A DNA stretch of 64,000 nucleotides from SAR324 cluster bacterium (GTDB taxonomy: Bacteria; SAR324; XYD2-FULL-50-16): assembly GCA_028282885.1 (NCBI GenBank), contig JANQGX010000001.1, forward strand, positions 1 to 64,000. The letters run 5' to 3'. Every line of letters begins with the position of its first letter. Positions within the stretch are counted from its first letter, which is position 1. This document shows, one piece after another, positions 27,712 to 36,642 of this stretch. Below the pieces are notes generated by a model. The model did not search any database. It saw only the letters and a program-made list of their open reading frames with translations, and was not told where the DNA came from. Made by a program: the position numbers and the translations under genes.

Positions 27712-28083
27712 ATGCCTAAGAGAATTTTAATAATCGATGATTCTCCAATTGTCCGAAATCTCCATGCTATCATGCTAAAATCTGCTGGTTTTTTTACCGA
27801 AGATGCTGAAAACGGATTTGACGCTTTGGAAAAAGCGATGAAATCGGATTTCGACCTGATGATAGTGGACATCAACATGCCAAAAATGGATGGCTTCGAG
27901 TTCTGCAGAGAAATGCGCAGAAATGATAAATACCGTGATATTCCCCTATTGATTGTTTCGACCGAATCTGAAGCCGAAGATAAAATGAAAGGATTTAAGG
28001 CCGGTGCCAATCTTTACCTGGTAAAACCGGTCAAACCCAATGATCTGATTGAGAACGTTAACCTGTTGCTGTCCGGCGATTAG
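27712..28083 (+). CDS. cheY: Single-domain response regulator (CheY-like)
   Basis: The 123-residue receiver shows IIDDSP (acidic pair), phospho-acceptor Asp53 in VDINMPKMDG, a switch Ser/Thr in IVSTES and the Lys in LVKPVKP. There is no output domain, so it signals by binding a partner such as the flagellar switch or the adjacent HEAT protein. The ATG immediately follows the TGA of the HEAT gene with no gap. Confidence 0.93.
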   Translation: MPKRILIIDDSPIVRNLHAIMLKSAGFFTEDAENGFDALEKAMKSDFDLMIVDINMPKMDGFEFCREMRRNDKYRDIPLLIVSTESEAEDKMKGFKAGANLYLVKPVKPNDLIENVNLLLSGD

Positions 28084-28137
28084 CGGTCCGTTAAAATCTC
28101 CTGTCTGTCTTCAACCATTAAGGATTAGGAAAAACAA

Positions 28138-30723
28138 ATGCCAGATGATCTTAATGATATGATTCAGGGCTTTGTGGAAGAGTCCCATGAAGCTTTTGAT
28201 GATATTGAAAATGATCTGTTGACAATTGAAAGCAACCCGGATGATTTGAGCATTGTCAACGGTATTTTCCGCGTCATGCACACCATCAAAGGGACTGCAG
28301 GTTTCCTTAATCTGGATGAAATCGGGAAACTGGCTCACAAAATCGAATCCCTCTTCGATATGATTCGACGAGAAGAACTCAAAATTACATCCGAGATTAT
28401 GGATACCCTGCTACCGTCCATAGATCTTCTAAAGCTGATGGTATTCGAGTTGATCGAAACAAAAAAGTCCGACTACCAGCTTGAAGATACCCTAAAGGCA
28501 CTGCAGGAGATCTCCCAATCCCAGAAACCTTTTCGAAAATCTCCACCTGAAGAAAGAGCCGAAGTGGAAATGCCGTTACCTTTCGGAAAACCAGCACAGG
28601 ACAGTGTGGAAGAGATTGATGAAGAGATGGCGACTTTCAGGAGCAGTCTTGAATCCATCTCTCCTCAACTGAGAATGGATTTTGTTGTGGAAGCGGAGGA
28701 GCACCTGGAAACTGTCGAGGAAAATCTCCTGATTCTTGAGCAGGCACCGGATGACATCAATTCCATCAATGAGATCTTCAGGGCCATTCATTCCATAAAA
28801 GGAACCTCGGATTATGTAAACATTGAGACCATCACACGCATCGCCCACAAGCTGGAAACCATTTTCGATAAAATCAGGAAAAGTGGTGCAAAATACGATG
28901 ATCAGTTGGCCGACGTTGTGCTTAAAGGCACAGATGTTCTGAGAACCCTGATTTTTATGCTGAAAACCGAAGACTATTCAACCGATATTAAGATTTGTGA
29001 CATCCTGGATCAACTGGATGCGCTGATTTCAGTGAAAAAGGACTCAAGACTCGAAAAAGAAGAAACTGCAGCATCTGCTCCGTCAAGCTCTTTTGCGGCA
29101 TTCAGGAATATAAGCTCCCAGCAGCTACTGGTGATCGAGCATTTGGGTTCAAACTTTCTTAATAACAGTCTTGAACCGGACGAACTGACCGTTTTATCAA
29201 GATCCCTGAAAACACTGAGAGATGGCGCCGGTAATATCGGGATTTACGGTATCGTCTCTTTATCGACTCAACTGGTCAAAATCATTGCCGCGGTCACATC
29301 CGGGAAAGCGAGTCTGGAGGAGGTTAGCTCGGCTTTTACGATGACCAATCAAAAGCTGGTCAATGAGATGAACCGGATTAATGGTCTTACCGAGCAGGAA
29401 TTCGTCGAAATGCTCAACGAAACACCACCCGACGAAGCGGCAGAGGAACAGACCGAGAAGAAGATCGTTTCCAAACCGGAAAGTGATGACAGCGTAGGTG
29501 ATCTGGTAGCGGCGCAACCCATCATCAAGGACAACACCATTAAAACCATGAGGGTTGACTCCAGCAGGCTGGATACCTTTATGAACCTGATCGGAGAGCT
29601 TATTATCTCCAGGAACAGCTACAGCCATACCATCAGTGAGCTAACCGAACAGCGCGTTCCCTCCGACCTGCTGCAGGAACTTAAATCCATTGAGGCCAAT
29701 TTCAACCGGATCTCTGAAGACCTCCAGGGAACCTTGATGGAAATACGTTTACTTCCCATAAAATCCGTATTCCAAAAGATTCCCAGGATTATCCGCGATA
29801 TTGCCCGTAAACGGAACAAGAAAATCAATTTCCAGATGATCGGTGAAAACACGGAAATAGACAAATCAATCATCGAGATGATTGGCGATCCCCTTGTGCA
29901 TATTGTCAGAAACTGTTGCGACCATGGAATCGAATCGGCTGAAGAGAGACTGCACTCCGGGAAACCTGAGATCGGAAATATCGTATTAAGAGCCAGCCAT
30001 TTGGGAAGCGCTATTGCCATTGATGTCATCGACGACGGCGCCGGTATCAATACCGAACTTGTTAAGCGAATTGCCATCGAGAAAGGGATGATCACCCGCG
30101 AAAAAGCTGAAACCCTGGAAGACAAAACCATCAACAGTTTTATTTTTCAACCCGGTTTTTCGACAGCAACCGAAGTCACGGATATTAGTGGACGAGGTGT
30201 GGGAATGGACGTTGTTATTACCAATATCAAAAAAATCCATGGTACCGTTGATGTGGAATCGGAAAAAGGCCACGGAACCCAGGTCAGGTTATTATTGCCC
30301 CTGACTCTGGCCGTAGTGGATGCATTGCTGGTTCTGGATAATAATCAGAAATACGCGATTCCACTGGAAGCGGTCAAAGAAACTATTGAGATCAAAGAGA
30401 GTGAACTTCAAATCCTCAAACAGAAAGAAGCGATCAACCTCCGTGGAGATATTATCGGTATTTCCAGGCTATCCAATCTGCTGGGGGTTCCCAAAAGAAA
30501 GCAAGCCCCGGATGAAGTTTTGAGTGTGGTTTTTCTTCAAGCTGGTGCCCGACTGATCGGGATTATTGTCGACGATTTGTCCAATCAGCAGGAGATAGTG
30601 GTCAAACCTTTGCAGAAGTATCTCTCAAACATTCCCGGAATCAGCGGCTCCACAATCCTTGGAAACGGAGAAATCATTCTGATTCTCGATCCTGCCGAAC
30701 TGATTGATCTGACCACGATTTAA
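28138..30723 (+). CDS. cheA: Chemotaxis histidine kinase CheA with multiple Hpt domains
   Basis: CheA autophosphorylates in response to receptors and passes phosphate to CheY and CheB. The 861-residue protein has two Hpt domains with phosphorylatable His48 (MHTIKGTAGF) and His218 (IHSIKGTSDY). A third Hpt-like segment (about 325-440) has Lys358 at the His position (LKTLRDGAGNIG). The dimerisation helices follow (MRVDSSRLDTFMNLIGELI), then the ATPase domain (HIVRNCCDHGIE, DDGAGI, DISGRGVGMDVV) and a C-terminal CheW-like domain. There is no separate CheY-binding P2 domain that I can identify. It closes the operon; no receptor gene is near. Confidence 0.94.
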   Translation: MPDDLNDMIQGFVEESHEAFDDIENDLLTIESNPDDLSIVNGIFRVMHTIKGTAGFLNLDEIGKLAHKIESLFDMIRREELKITSEIMDTLLPSIDLLKLMVFELIETKKSDYQLEDTLKALQEISQSQKPFRKSPPEERAEVEMPLPFGKPAQDSVEEIDEEMATFRSSLESISPQLRMDFVVEAEEHLETVEENLLILEQAPDDINSINEIFRAIHSIKGTSDYVNIETITRIAHKLETIFDKIRKSGAKYDDQLADVVLKGTDVLRTLIFMLKTEDYSTDIKICDILDQLDALISVKKDSRLEKEETAASAPSSSFAAFRNISSQQLLVIEHLGSNFLNNSLEPDELTVLSRSLKTLRDGAGNIGIYGIVSLSTQLVKIIAAVTSGKASLEEVSSAFTMTNQKLVNEMNRINGLTEQEFVEMLNETPPDEAAEEQTEKKIVSKPESDDSVGDLVAAQPIIKDNTIKTMRVDSSRLDTFMNLIGELIISRNSYSHTISELTEQRVPSDLLQELKSIEANFNRISEDLQGTLMEIRLLPIKSVFQKIPRIIRDIARKRNKKINFQMIGENTEIDKSIIEMIGDPLVHIVRNCCDHGIESAEERLHSGKPEIGNIVLRASHLGSAIAIDVIDDGAGINTELVKRIAIEKGMITREKAETLEDKTINSFIFQPGFSTATEVTDISGRGVGMDVVITNIKKIHGTVDVESEKGHGTQVRLLLPLTLAVVDALLVLDNNQKYAIPLEAVKETIEIKESELQILKQKEAINLRGDIIGISRLSNLLGVPKRKQAPDEVLSVVFLQAGARLIGIIVDDLSNQQEIVVKPLQKYLSNIPGISGSTILGNGEIILILDPAELIDLTTI

Positions 30724-30854
30724 GCAAACCTGCCACAAAGGGTGGTAAAATTCCTGGTATGATACCTGTCATAGACAAGGCCGCCACCCTGATCTAAACT
30801 TTGTGTTTACCTTTTTTACTAATCCCTGTTTAATGCCTTGTCTTTCAAATCGAT

Positions 30855-33014
30855 ATGAAACCAAAAAAACTGATCACATCAGCCCTCCCTTACGTCAACA
30901 ACGCTCCTCACCTGGGGAACATCATCGGCTGCGTTCTTTCGGCGGACGTTTATGCCAGGTTTTGTCGCGCCATGGGCTACGACACTCTCTACATTTGTGC
31001 AACTGACGAATATGGGACGGCAACGGAAAACAGGGCTCGCGCTGAGGGGATGTCCCCCAAGGAGATCTGCGACAAATATCATGAGATTCATAAAAAGGTA
31101 TATCAACATTTTAATATCTCCTTCGACTATTTCGGTCGAACCTCTCATCCTGAACATACCGAGATCACACAAGGAATATTCAAGGATCTCGAAGCAAAGG
31201 AGATGATAGAGGAGCAGGAAACCGAGCAGACCTATTGTGAGCACGACCGGATGTTTCTGGCAGACCGGTACGTTGAAGGAACCTGCCCGAGTTGCGGGTT
31301 TGACGATGCCAGGGGAGACCAATGTGATAATTGCGGCAAGCTCCTGCAACCGACAGAGATTATTAACCCAAAATGCAAGATCTGCGGCAATACACCGGTT
31401 CGGAAACTGACCAAACATTTGTATATTCGCTTGCCGGAACTGGAAGAAAAGCTGAAATCGTTTCATGCAGATTCCATCAAAAGGGGAAAGTGGTCCAATA
31501 ATGCCATAACCCTGACCAACGGATGGATCGAAAACGGTCTTATCGCCAGACCCATTACCAGGGATCTTAAATGGGGAATTCCGGTACCAAAGGCTGGGTA
31601 TGAAAATAAGGTATTTTACGTCTGGTTTGATGCACCCATCGGCTATATCTCAACAACCAAAAGGCTGCTCCCGGATTCCTGGCAGGATTGGTGGTGCACC
31701 CCGGAACAAACTGAACTATACCAGTTCATGGCCAAGGACAATATACCTTTTCACACGGTCGTGTTTCCGGCCTGCCTGATGGGTACGGGCAAAACGTGGA
31801 CTCTTCTGCATCACATCAATGCAACAGAATACCTGAACTACGAAAATGATAAGTTTTCCAAATCCCGCAGCATCGGCGTTTTTGGAACGGATGTGGCCGA
31901 ATCGGATATTCCCATTGACCTCTGGCGCTTTTACCTGCTGTTTAACCGACCTGAAAAGTCAGACTCCAATTTCTCCTGGAATACCTTTCTCGAAGATATC
32001 AACAGCAATTTCATTGATAATATCGGAAACCTGATCAACAGAGTCCTGGTCTTTTTTCAAAAACACTTTGAAGGACGGATTGAAAAAACGGAGTTTAACG
32101 AAGAACAAAGGACTTTTCTGGAGACTATCAAAAACATGGAGACCGAAGTCGTGGAAGCTTTGGAATCGGTACGTTTGAAAGACGGTCTGAAAAGCATTCT
32201 GGCCATTGGCAAATACGGCAATAAATTCTTCCAGGACCAAGAACCGTGGTCTGTTGTGAAAACCGACCCTCTCAAGGCAAGAGCCAGTCTGACAGCTTTG
32301 ATCTACCTGGTAAGAGACCTGGGAGTTATGCTTGCTCCGTATATGCCTGATTCCTCCCGTAAAATCCTGAATATGACAGGAGAGCAGGATGGTGAATATA
32401 ACCGTCTTGGACAATGGGATGATCTTGAGGGAAGGGAATTGGGGAAACCGGAGATTTTATTCAACAAACTTCAGAAAAAGAGAGTTGACCAATATCGCGA
32501 CCTGTTCTCGGGGGAGCGGAAAGAAAAGGCCGATCCCCTCGCTTTATGGTCCAAAATACAATTGAAAGTAGGTGAAATCATATCTGTTACCAACCATCCG
32601 TCAGCCGACCTGCTTTATGTCGAAGAGGTTGATTGTGGAGAAGGTAAAAACCGAACTATTGTCTCCGGTCTGGTTAAATACTGTGCTCCGGAAGATCTGA
32701 TTGGCAAAAAGGTATTGATAGTCACCAACCTGGCTCCTGCCGATCTCAGGGGAGTGGTTTCGGAGGGCATGCTGCTTACTGCAGAAAAGAAGAAGAAACT
32801 TGAAGTGATTGATGTCAGCTTCGCTGACCCCGGAACTGAAGTTTTGTTGGAAGGTGAAACGGAAGCTTCCGCCATCGATGAAATAAGCATTGATCAGTTT
32901 TCCGAAGCCGGACTTAGGATTGAAAACAATGAGGTGAAGATTGATGGGAAACGATTGGTGCTCAATGGCAGCCCGATCAAAACCAGTGAAGTAGCCAACG
33001 GCAAAGTGAGATAG
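30855..33014 (+). CDS. metG: Methionyl-tRNA synthetase
   Basis: MetG charges tRNA-Met. PHLGN in ALPYVNNAPHLGN is the HIGH motif and KFSKSRSIGVFG is the KMSKS loop. The zinc knuckle insert has four CxxC-type pairs (CPSCG, CDNCG, CKICG and an upstream Cys), the E. coli-like MetRS1 type. The C-terminal part (about residues 560-665) is the tRNA-binding OB fold (IQLKVGEIISVTNHPSADLL) and favours dimerisation. Length 719 is slightly longer than E. coli (677) because of a short extra tail. Confidence 0.95.
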   Translation: MKPKKLITSALPYVNNAPHLGNIIGCVLSADVYARFCRAMGYDTLYICATDEYGTATENRARAEGMSPKEICDKYHEIHKKVYQHFNISFDYFGRTSHPEHTEITQGIFKDLEAKEMIEEQETEQTYCEHDRMFLADRYVEGTCPSCGFDDARGDQCDNCGKLLQPTEIINPKCKICGNTPVRKLTKHLYIRLPELEEKLKSFHADSIKRGKWSNNAITLTNGWIENGLIARPITRDLKWGIPVPKAGYENKVFYVWFDAPIGYISTTKRLLPDSWQDWWCTPEQTELYQFMAKDNIPFHTVVFPACLMGTGKTWTLLHHINATEYLNYENDKFSKSRSIGVFGTDVAESDIPIDLWRFYLLFNRPEKSDSNFSWNTFLEDINSNFIDNIGNLINRVLVFFQKHFEGRIEKTEFNEEQRTFLETIKNMETEVVEALESVRLKDGLKSILAIGKYGNKFFQDQEPWSVVKTDPLKARASLTALIYLVRDLGVMLAPYMPDSSRKILNMTGEQDGEYNRLGQWDDLEGRELGKPEILFNKLQKKRVDQYRDLFSGERKEKADPLALWSKIQLKVGEIISVTNHPSADLLYVEEVDCGEGKNRTIVSGLVKYCAPEDLIGKKVLIVTNLAPADLRGVVSEGMLLTAEKKKKLEVIDVSFADPGTEVLLEGETEASAIDEISIDQFSEAGLRIENNEVKIDGKRLVLNGSPIKTSEVANGKVR

Positions 33015-33040
33015 CGATTGACCTGATCAGCTCAGGACTT

Positions 33041-33478
33041 TTAAAACTTGAATTGGTAATTGAAGATCGGTATCCGGGGTGATCTTGCTTTCTCACGTCG
33101 ATCCACAATATGGTAGGAATTTCCCTCAAACGGCATGTTCTGCACATTACCCTCAAACTCACTGGGGGGTACCGGCTCAGAGTAGGGGAAAACAGCCTGC
33201 CTGTTCAATTGCAGTACGCCGAAGATAAATCCGAGAAACACTCCTCCGCCGTAGCCCTGCATGACACTTCCCCGTAAGTCGGCACCGGGAGCCAGCGGAT
33301 CCAGCATCCAATATGCAACTCCTACGGCCGCTCCCAACACACCCCCGCCGATCGTATACATGGCAACGGACCTGAGTACCGGGTCTCCTTTATCCTGTGC
33401 ATGAGCGTTACCGCTCAACATGGTTACCCCGATCAGCACCGAAAGAATTACAATGATCTGCTTGAATTTTCTATTCAT
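33041..33478 (-). CDS. Small exported protein of unknown function
   Basis: The 145-residue product has a clear signal peptide (basic MNRKFK, hydrophobic IIVILSVLIGVTMLS, AHA cleavage site near residue 27). After it come two glycine-rich hydrophobic segments (IGGGVLGAAVGVAYWML and YGGGVFLGFIFGVL) that may span or insert in a membrane, and a polar basic tail. The glycine pattern resembles lipoprotein-like glycine-zipper proteins but I recognise no family. It stands alone, converging with metG. Confidence 0.55.
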   Translation of the reverse strand: MNRKFKQIIVILSVLIGVTMLSGNAHAQDKGDPVLRSVAMYTIGGGVLGAAVGVAYWMLDPLAPGADLRGSVMQGYGGGVFLGFIFGVLQLNRQAVFPYSEPVPPSEFEGNVQNMPFEGNSYHIVDRREKARSPRIPIFNYQFKF

Positions 33479-33714
33479 TCCTTTATCTCAAAGATTTGAA
33501 ATCGGTTCATTCCTTTGATTTCCGAATCCGGCTATCTCGTTTCACTGATCCGTCTGATTTCTAATATATTTCAGAGTATTGCAGGTGATCTAACTGAGCT
33601 CACCCCTAGGATACTGATAGTTAGTGCTTTTTAATATAAGTTCCCAGGTAAAAATCCATTCATCATCCATGCCTTTTATTACGATATTTCAGCTTTTGAA
33701 AACCACATTTCTGC

Positions 33715-34860
33715 TTAACGACTCTCTTTGAGGGATCTGCACAGTTTGTAAAAGTCCAAGGTCAGATCAGTCATAGCCTGCAAGGTATAGCTTTTCCGGT
33801 AGTCCGACAAAGCCTGATCCCTCAAATTGGAACTCCCCTGTTGGAGTTTGGACATCCACCTGATTCCCTCTACCAGTTCACCAACGGTTTTGTCCCTGCA
33901 CAGGTATCCGTTTTTCCGATGATGGATAATATCCGGAAGCGTGCCGGTTGGAAATGAGATAACAGGTATTCCCATGGAAAAGAACTCCACGCACACCCGA
34001 CAATTCACCTCACTGTCCAGGGAGGGAATCACACCAAAATCCACAACGGACAACACGCTATGAAGATTTTTTTGATGCCCCAGTATTGTTACCCTCTCCT
34101 GAAGATTGTGATCCTTAATAAACTTCTTCATGGATGTCAGTTCTTGTGGAAACTCATCCGGATCTTTAACCAGAAATAACAGGTGAATATCGAGATCACT
34201 TAACAGCACCAGAGCATCCAGGAGCAACTGGTGCCCCTTCACCTTTTGAGTCCTTCCCAGGAGGCAAAAAAGAAGTGATTCTTGCGGAATTCCCAGTTCC
34301 CGACGTTGATTAGATGTTTCGCTCAACTCCCCTTCTCCAATGGGAGAATCTCCGTAATAAATCGTCCGCAATTGTTGATTGGTCTTTTCTCCCAATAACG
34401 TCCTCATCCACCCATGCACAAGGGAACCGGTGGTGATTATTCCATCACAGGATTTGGTACAATAAACATATCGATTGACAAAATTACGCTTGGGAGGAAC
34501 AGCCACACCCCTGGTTTTGATATAGGTAACATTGGAATTGAACCTGCGAATCAGGCTGAAGAGAAAAGCGCCGTTTGATTTGAACGAGTTAATTAGCTGG
34601 ATTTGATTTTCGGTGATGTGAGTCTTAAGAATTTTGAAATTCCGCCACTGTTGAATGGGCGAAGCCGAATCCAGCAATACATCCTCAATCACCTCCATAC
34701 CCAATGTTCCGGCCTTTTGATGAACAGGAGAACCGGGATTAGCCAGAAGCCAAACCTTAATACCTCTTTCAGTAAGCCCCTTGGCAAGATTTAAGGCGTA
34801 AGCCGCTTCAGCATTCCACCATCTGACGTTTATTGCAATTAATACTCGTTGAATCGCCAC
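33715..34860 (-). CDS. Glycosyltransferase family 4 protein
   Basis: The C-terminal GT-B half shows LLGRTQKVKGHQLLLDAL, the LGHQKN loop and the nucleotide-sugar block VCVEFFSMGIPVISFPTGT. The family's EX7E shape is loosely kept. The N-terminal half (INVRWWNAEAAYALNLAKGL) fits an acceptor-binding Rossmann domain. Length is 381 residues. It lies 30 bp downstream of the waaF-type gene on the same strand, so a role in LPS core assembly is likely; donor and linkage cannot be told. Confidence 0.85.
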   Translation of the reverse strand: MAIQRVLIAINVRWWNAEAAYALNLAKGLTERGIKVWLLANPGSPVHQKAGTLGMEVIEDVLLDSASPIQQWRNFKILKTHITENQIQLINSFKSNGAFLFSLIRRFNSNVTYIKTRGVAVPPKRNFVNRYVYCTKSCDGIITTGSLVHGWMRTLLGEKTNQQLRTIYYGDSPIGEGELSETSNQRRELGIPQESLLFCLLGRTQKVKGHQLLLDALVLLSDLDIHLLFLVKDPDEFPQELTSMKKFIKDHNLQERVTILGHQKNLHSVLSVVDFGVIPSLDSEVNCRVCVEFFSMGIPVISFPTGTLPDIIHHRKNGYLCRDKTVGELVEGIRWMSKLQQGSSNLRDQALSDYRKSYTLQAMTDLTLDFYKLCRSLKESR

Positions 34861-34890
34861 TTTTTGGATTGTCCGGTTGAGGTGTAATCT

Positions 34891-35886
34891 CTATCGTTCT
34901 TGCAAAGCCGAAAGAACCCTTTTCAAAACCAGCTCAGGACTTATCCTGCGCAAACAATCATAGTGTCCAAACCTGCATTCCCTGCTGAAACAGGGGGAAC
35001 AATCAACTCCCAGGTTGATGACTTTAGCTTTTTGATTAAGCGGCCCCGTCCATACTGTCGATGTGGAGCCGAAAATGGCCACCTGCGGTTTTTGCAAAGC
35101 TGCCATAACGTGCATGGTTCCTGAGTCATTGCTGACCAGAGCCTTGGATTTTGCCAATATGGCAACCAGTTGCACCAGGTTGGTTTTGCCACAAAGATTC
35201 AAAACAGGTTTATTACCCCTTTTGCCTAATCTGTCTCCCAGGCTGATATCATCAGCGGTCCCAACAACAACGATTTCTTCTCCCCTCTCCACCAGCGCCT
35301 CTGCCAGTTTTTCAAAATACTCGATCGGCCATTGTTTCGCAGGGCCATATATCACCCCTGGAGCGATACAGAGATAGGATGATGGCAAATCGGGAAACTG
35401 ATTGCCCAAGGTATCCTCTATCCACTGTTCGCTTATAACCAGTCCCGGATCGTTTCCCCGTATGGTTTGGTTATCATCCAATAGCTGAAGATACTCCGCA
35501 ACCAGATGCTGCGTCCTGTGTTTTTGCCGATACGACTTGCAACGATTCAGCATCATGCATCTAAGACTTCCCTCATATCCGATACGCTCCGGGATACCGG
35601 CGCGAAAAGCCATCAAGGCCGACGAGAAACTGGGAGGAAGAACATAAATCAGATCATAACTCTCAACGTGAAGTCGTTTTCCAAAATCTAAAACCGATTC
35701 GGTTTTTTTATCAAAAGGTAATATCTTCCCTCGATTGGGCAAAGGCATGTTTTCAAAACCTTTTTTTACGATAAGATCAACCCGGGAATCGGGGAAATGT
35801 CGCAAAACAGCTCTGACAAAGGCGGTGGACATCATCAAGTCCCCCAGCCAGTTTGGAGTGCGAATAATGATCTTCTTTGTCTGCAT
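34891..35886 (-). CDS. waaF: ADP-heptose:LPS heptosyltransferase II-type (GT family 9)
   Basis: The enzyme adds the second L-glycero-D-manno-heptose of the LPS inner core. RTPNWLGDLMMSTAF, APGVIYGPAKQWPIEYF, SNDSGTMHVMAAL with FGSTSTVWTGP, and the Cys-rich C-terminus (CSPCFSRECRFGHYDC) are the WaaF pattern. Length 331 is close to E. coli WaaF (348). The start ATG overlaps the stop of a short upstream frame (TGATG), showing that another coding sequence once ended here. Confidence 0.9.
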   Translation of the reverse strand: MQTKKIIIRTPNWLGDLMMSTAFVRAVLRHFPDSRVDLIVKKGFENMPLPNRGKILPFDKKTESVLDFGKRLHVESYDLIYVLPPSFSSALMAFRAGIPERIGYEGSLRCMMLNRCKSYRQKHRTQHLVAEYLQLLDDNQTIRGNDPGLVISEQWIEDTLGNQFPDLPSSYLCIAPGVIYGPAKQWPIEYFEKLAEALVERGEEIVVVGTADDISLGDRLGKRGNKPVLNLCGKTNLVQLVAILAKSKALVSNDSGTMHVMAALQKPQVAIFGSTSTVWTGPLNQKAKVINLGVDCSPCFSRECRFGHYDCLRRISPELVLKRVLSALQER

Positions 35887-36057
35887 CAGTTCAAGTTAGA
35901 GAGCAAGGAGGCGGCATCTTGGTAAGTATGCCTGTTTACGATCTCCACTGCCATTTGGGCATCAATCAGACTGTCAGTTATCATTCTTTATAAACAACAG
36001 CCGCCAGAGTCCGCAACTGGTTTGATCATAAACCAAGGGAAAAATAATCTTCATCAT
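35886..36057 (-). pseudogene. Remnants of a gene upstream of waaF
   Basis: Two short minus-strand frames lie end to end. 36057-35974 encodes 27 residues starting MMKIIFPLVYDQTSCGLW, and 35984-35886 encodes 32 residues ending in NRHTYQDAASLLSNLN. The first reads like the start of a glycosyltransferase and the second like the C-terminal helix of one. The second stop overlaps the waaF start as TGATG, the usual arrangement of coupled cell-envelope genes. I infer that a coupled gene lost its middle by deletion. Two genuine tiny genes are the alternative. Confidence 0.35.
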
Positions 36058-36085
36058 TAATCCGACTAAACTCGGAAACTTGCCT

Positions 36086-36115
36086 TTGACAGGATCGGGA
36101 AACAAAAATGATAAC
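36086..36115 (+). promoter_or_regulatory. Candidate sigma70-type promoter upstream of the SARP regulator
   Basis: A perfect TTGACA at 36086-36091 is followed 18 bp later by GATAAC (4 of 6 matches to TATAAT). It points into the region leading to the large regulator. The start would be about 520 bp before the regulator's start codon, so an intervening small gene or a long leader is implied. Confidence 0.3.
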
Positions 36116-36642
36116 GTGTGCGTAACCATTCAGCGAACTAACAGGCCGAACTCGTCACAGTCATAAGGTAGCATGAGTCAATGTCTGTCTTTTAGTCAGA
36201 ATGGAACGGCAATCACTGGATAACATTGGAGAAGAACGGGGTAAAACCTCGGGCAATCCTGTTGAAATCAGCTACCTGGGCGGTATGGCTGAGGTTCCTA
36301 TTCGCGAAAAATTTACCCGGGAAGCGGCCGGGTTGAATTTGAGGCTGATGCCGTATTCAGCACACGGTTTGATCTTTTATGAATGGGCTGATACGTCTTT
36401 CTGTAGTGTATTTGCAGACGGGGAAACTCGGCTTGAACAGAAGCGAACGAGATGGCAGAAACCTGGATTTTCAACTGTTGCCGGTTAGTTTTAAAACCAC
36501 TCCGGTGATTCTGCAGGCTGCCAGGTTTCAAAGCCCATTGACGATGAGAGGCTATGCCGGTTAAGAAAGGGAGGATTCAGGATTTTGACAACAAAAAAGA
36601 TTGTTTTGCCAGGGATCCATCCTTACGAACCGTTACGAGAAA
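36116..36642 (+). other. Region before the regulator with one doubtful small frame
   Basis: A 95-codon frame at 36201-36488 (starting MERQSLDNIGEERGK) and a second frame overlapping it at 36379-36564 are present. Neither has a clear ribosome-binding site or a recognisable family, and two overlapping frames of similar quality argue against both. The stretch may be a decayed gene or a long leader. I see no tRNA, attachment site or repeat. Confidence 0.3.

Noticed and set aside
30738-30792. Long-range AGGGTGG/CCACCCT stem after cheA
   Set aside because: The 7-bp arms are about 35 nt apart with no adjacent U-tract, so I do not call a terminator.
36201-36488. 95-codon plus-strand frame before the SARP regulator
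   Set aside because: No ribosome-binding site or recognisable family, and another frame of equal quality overlaps it; listed only within the intergenic description.
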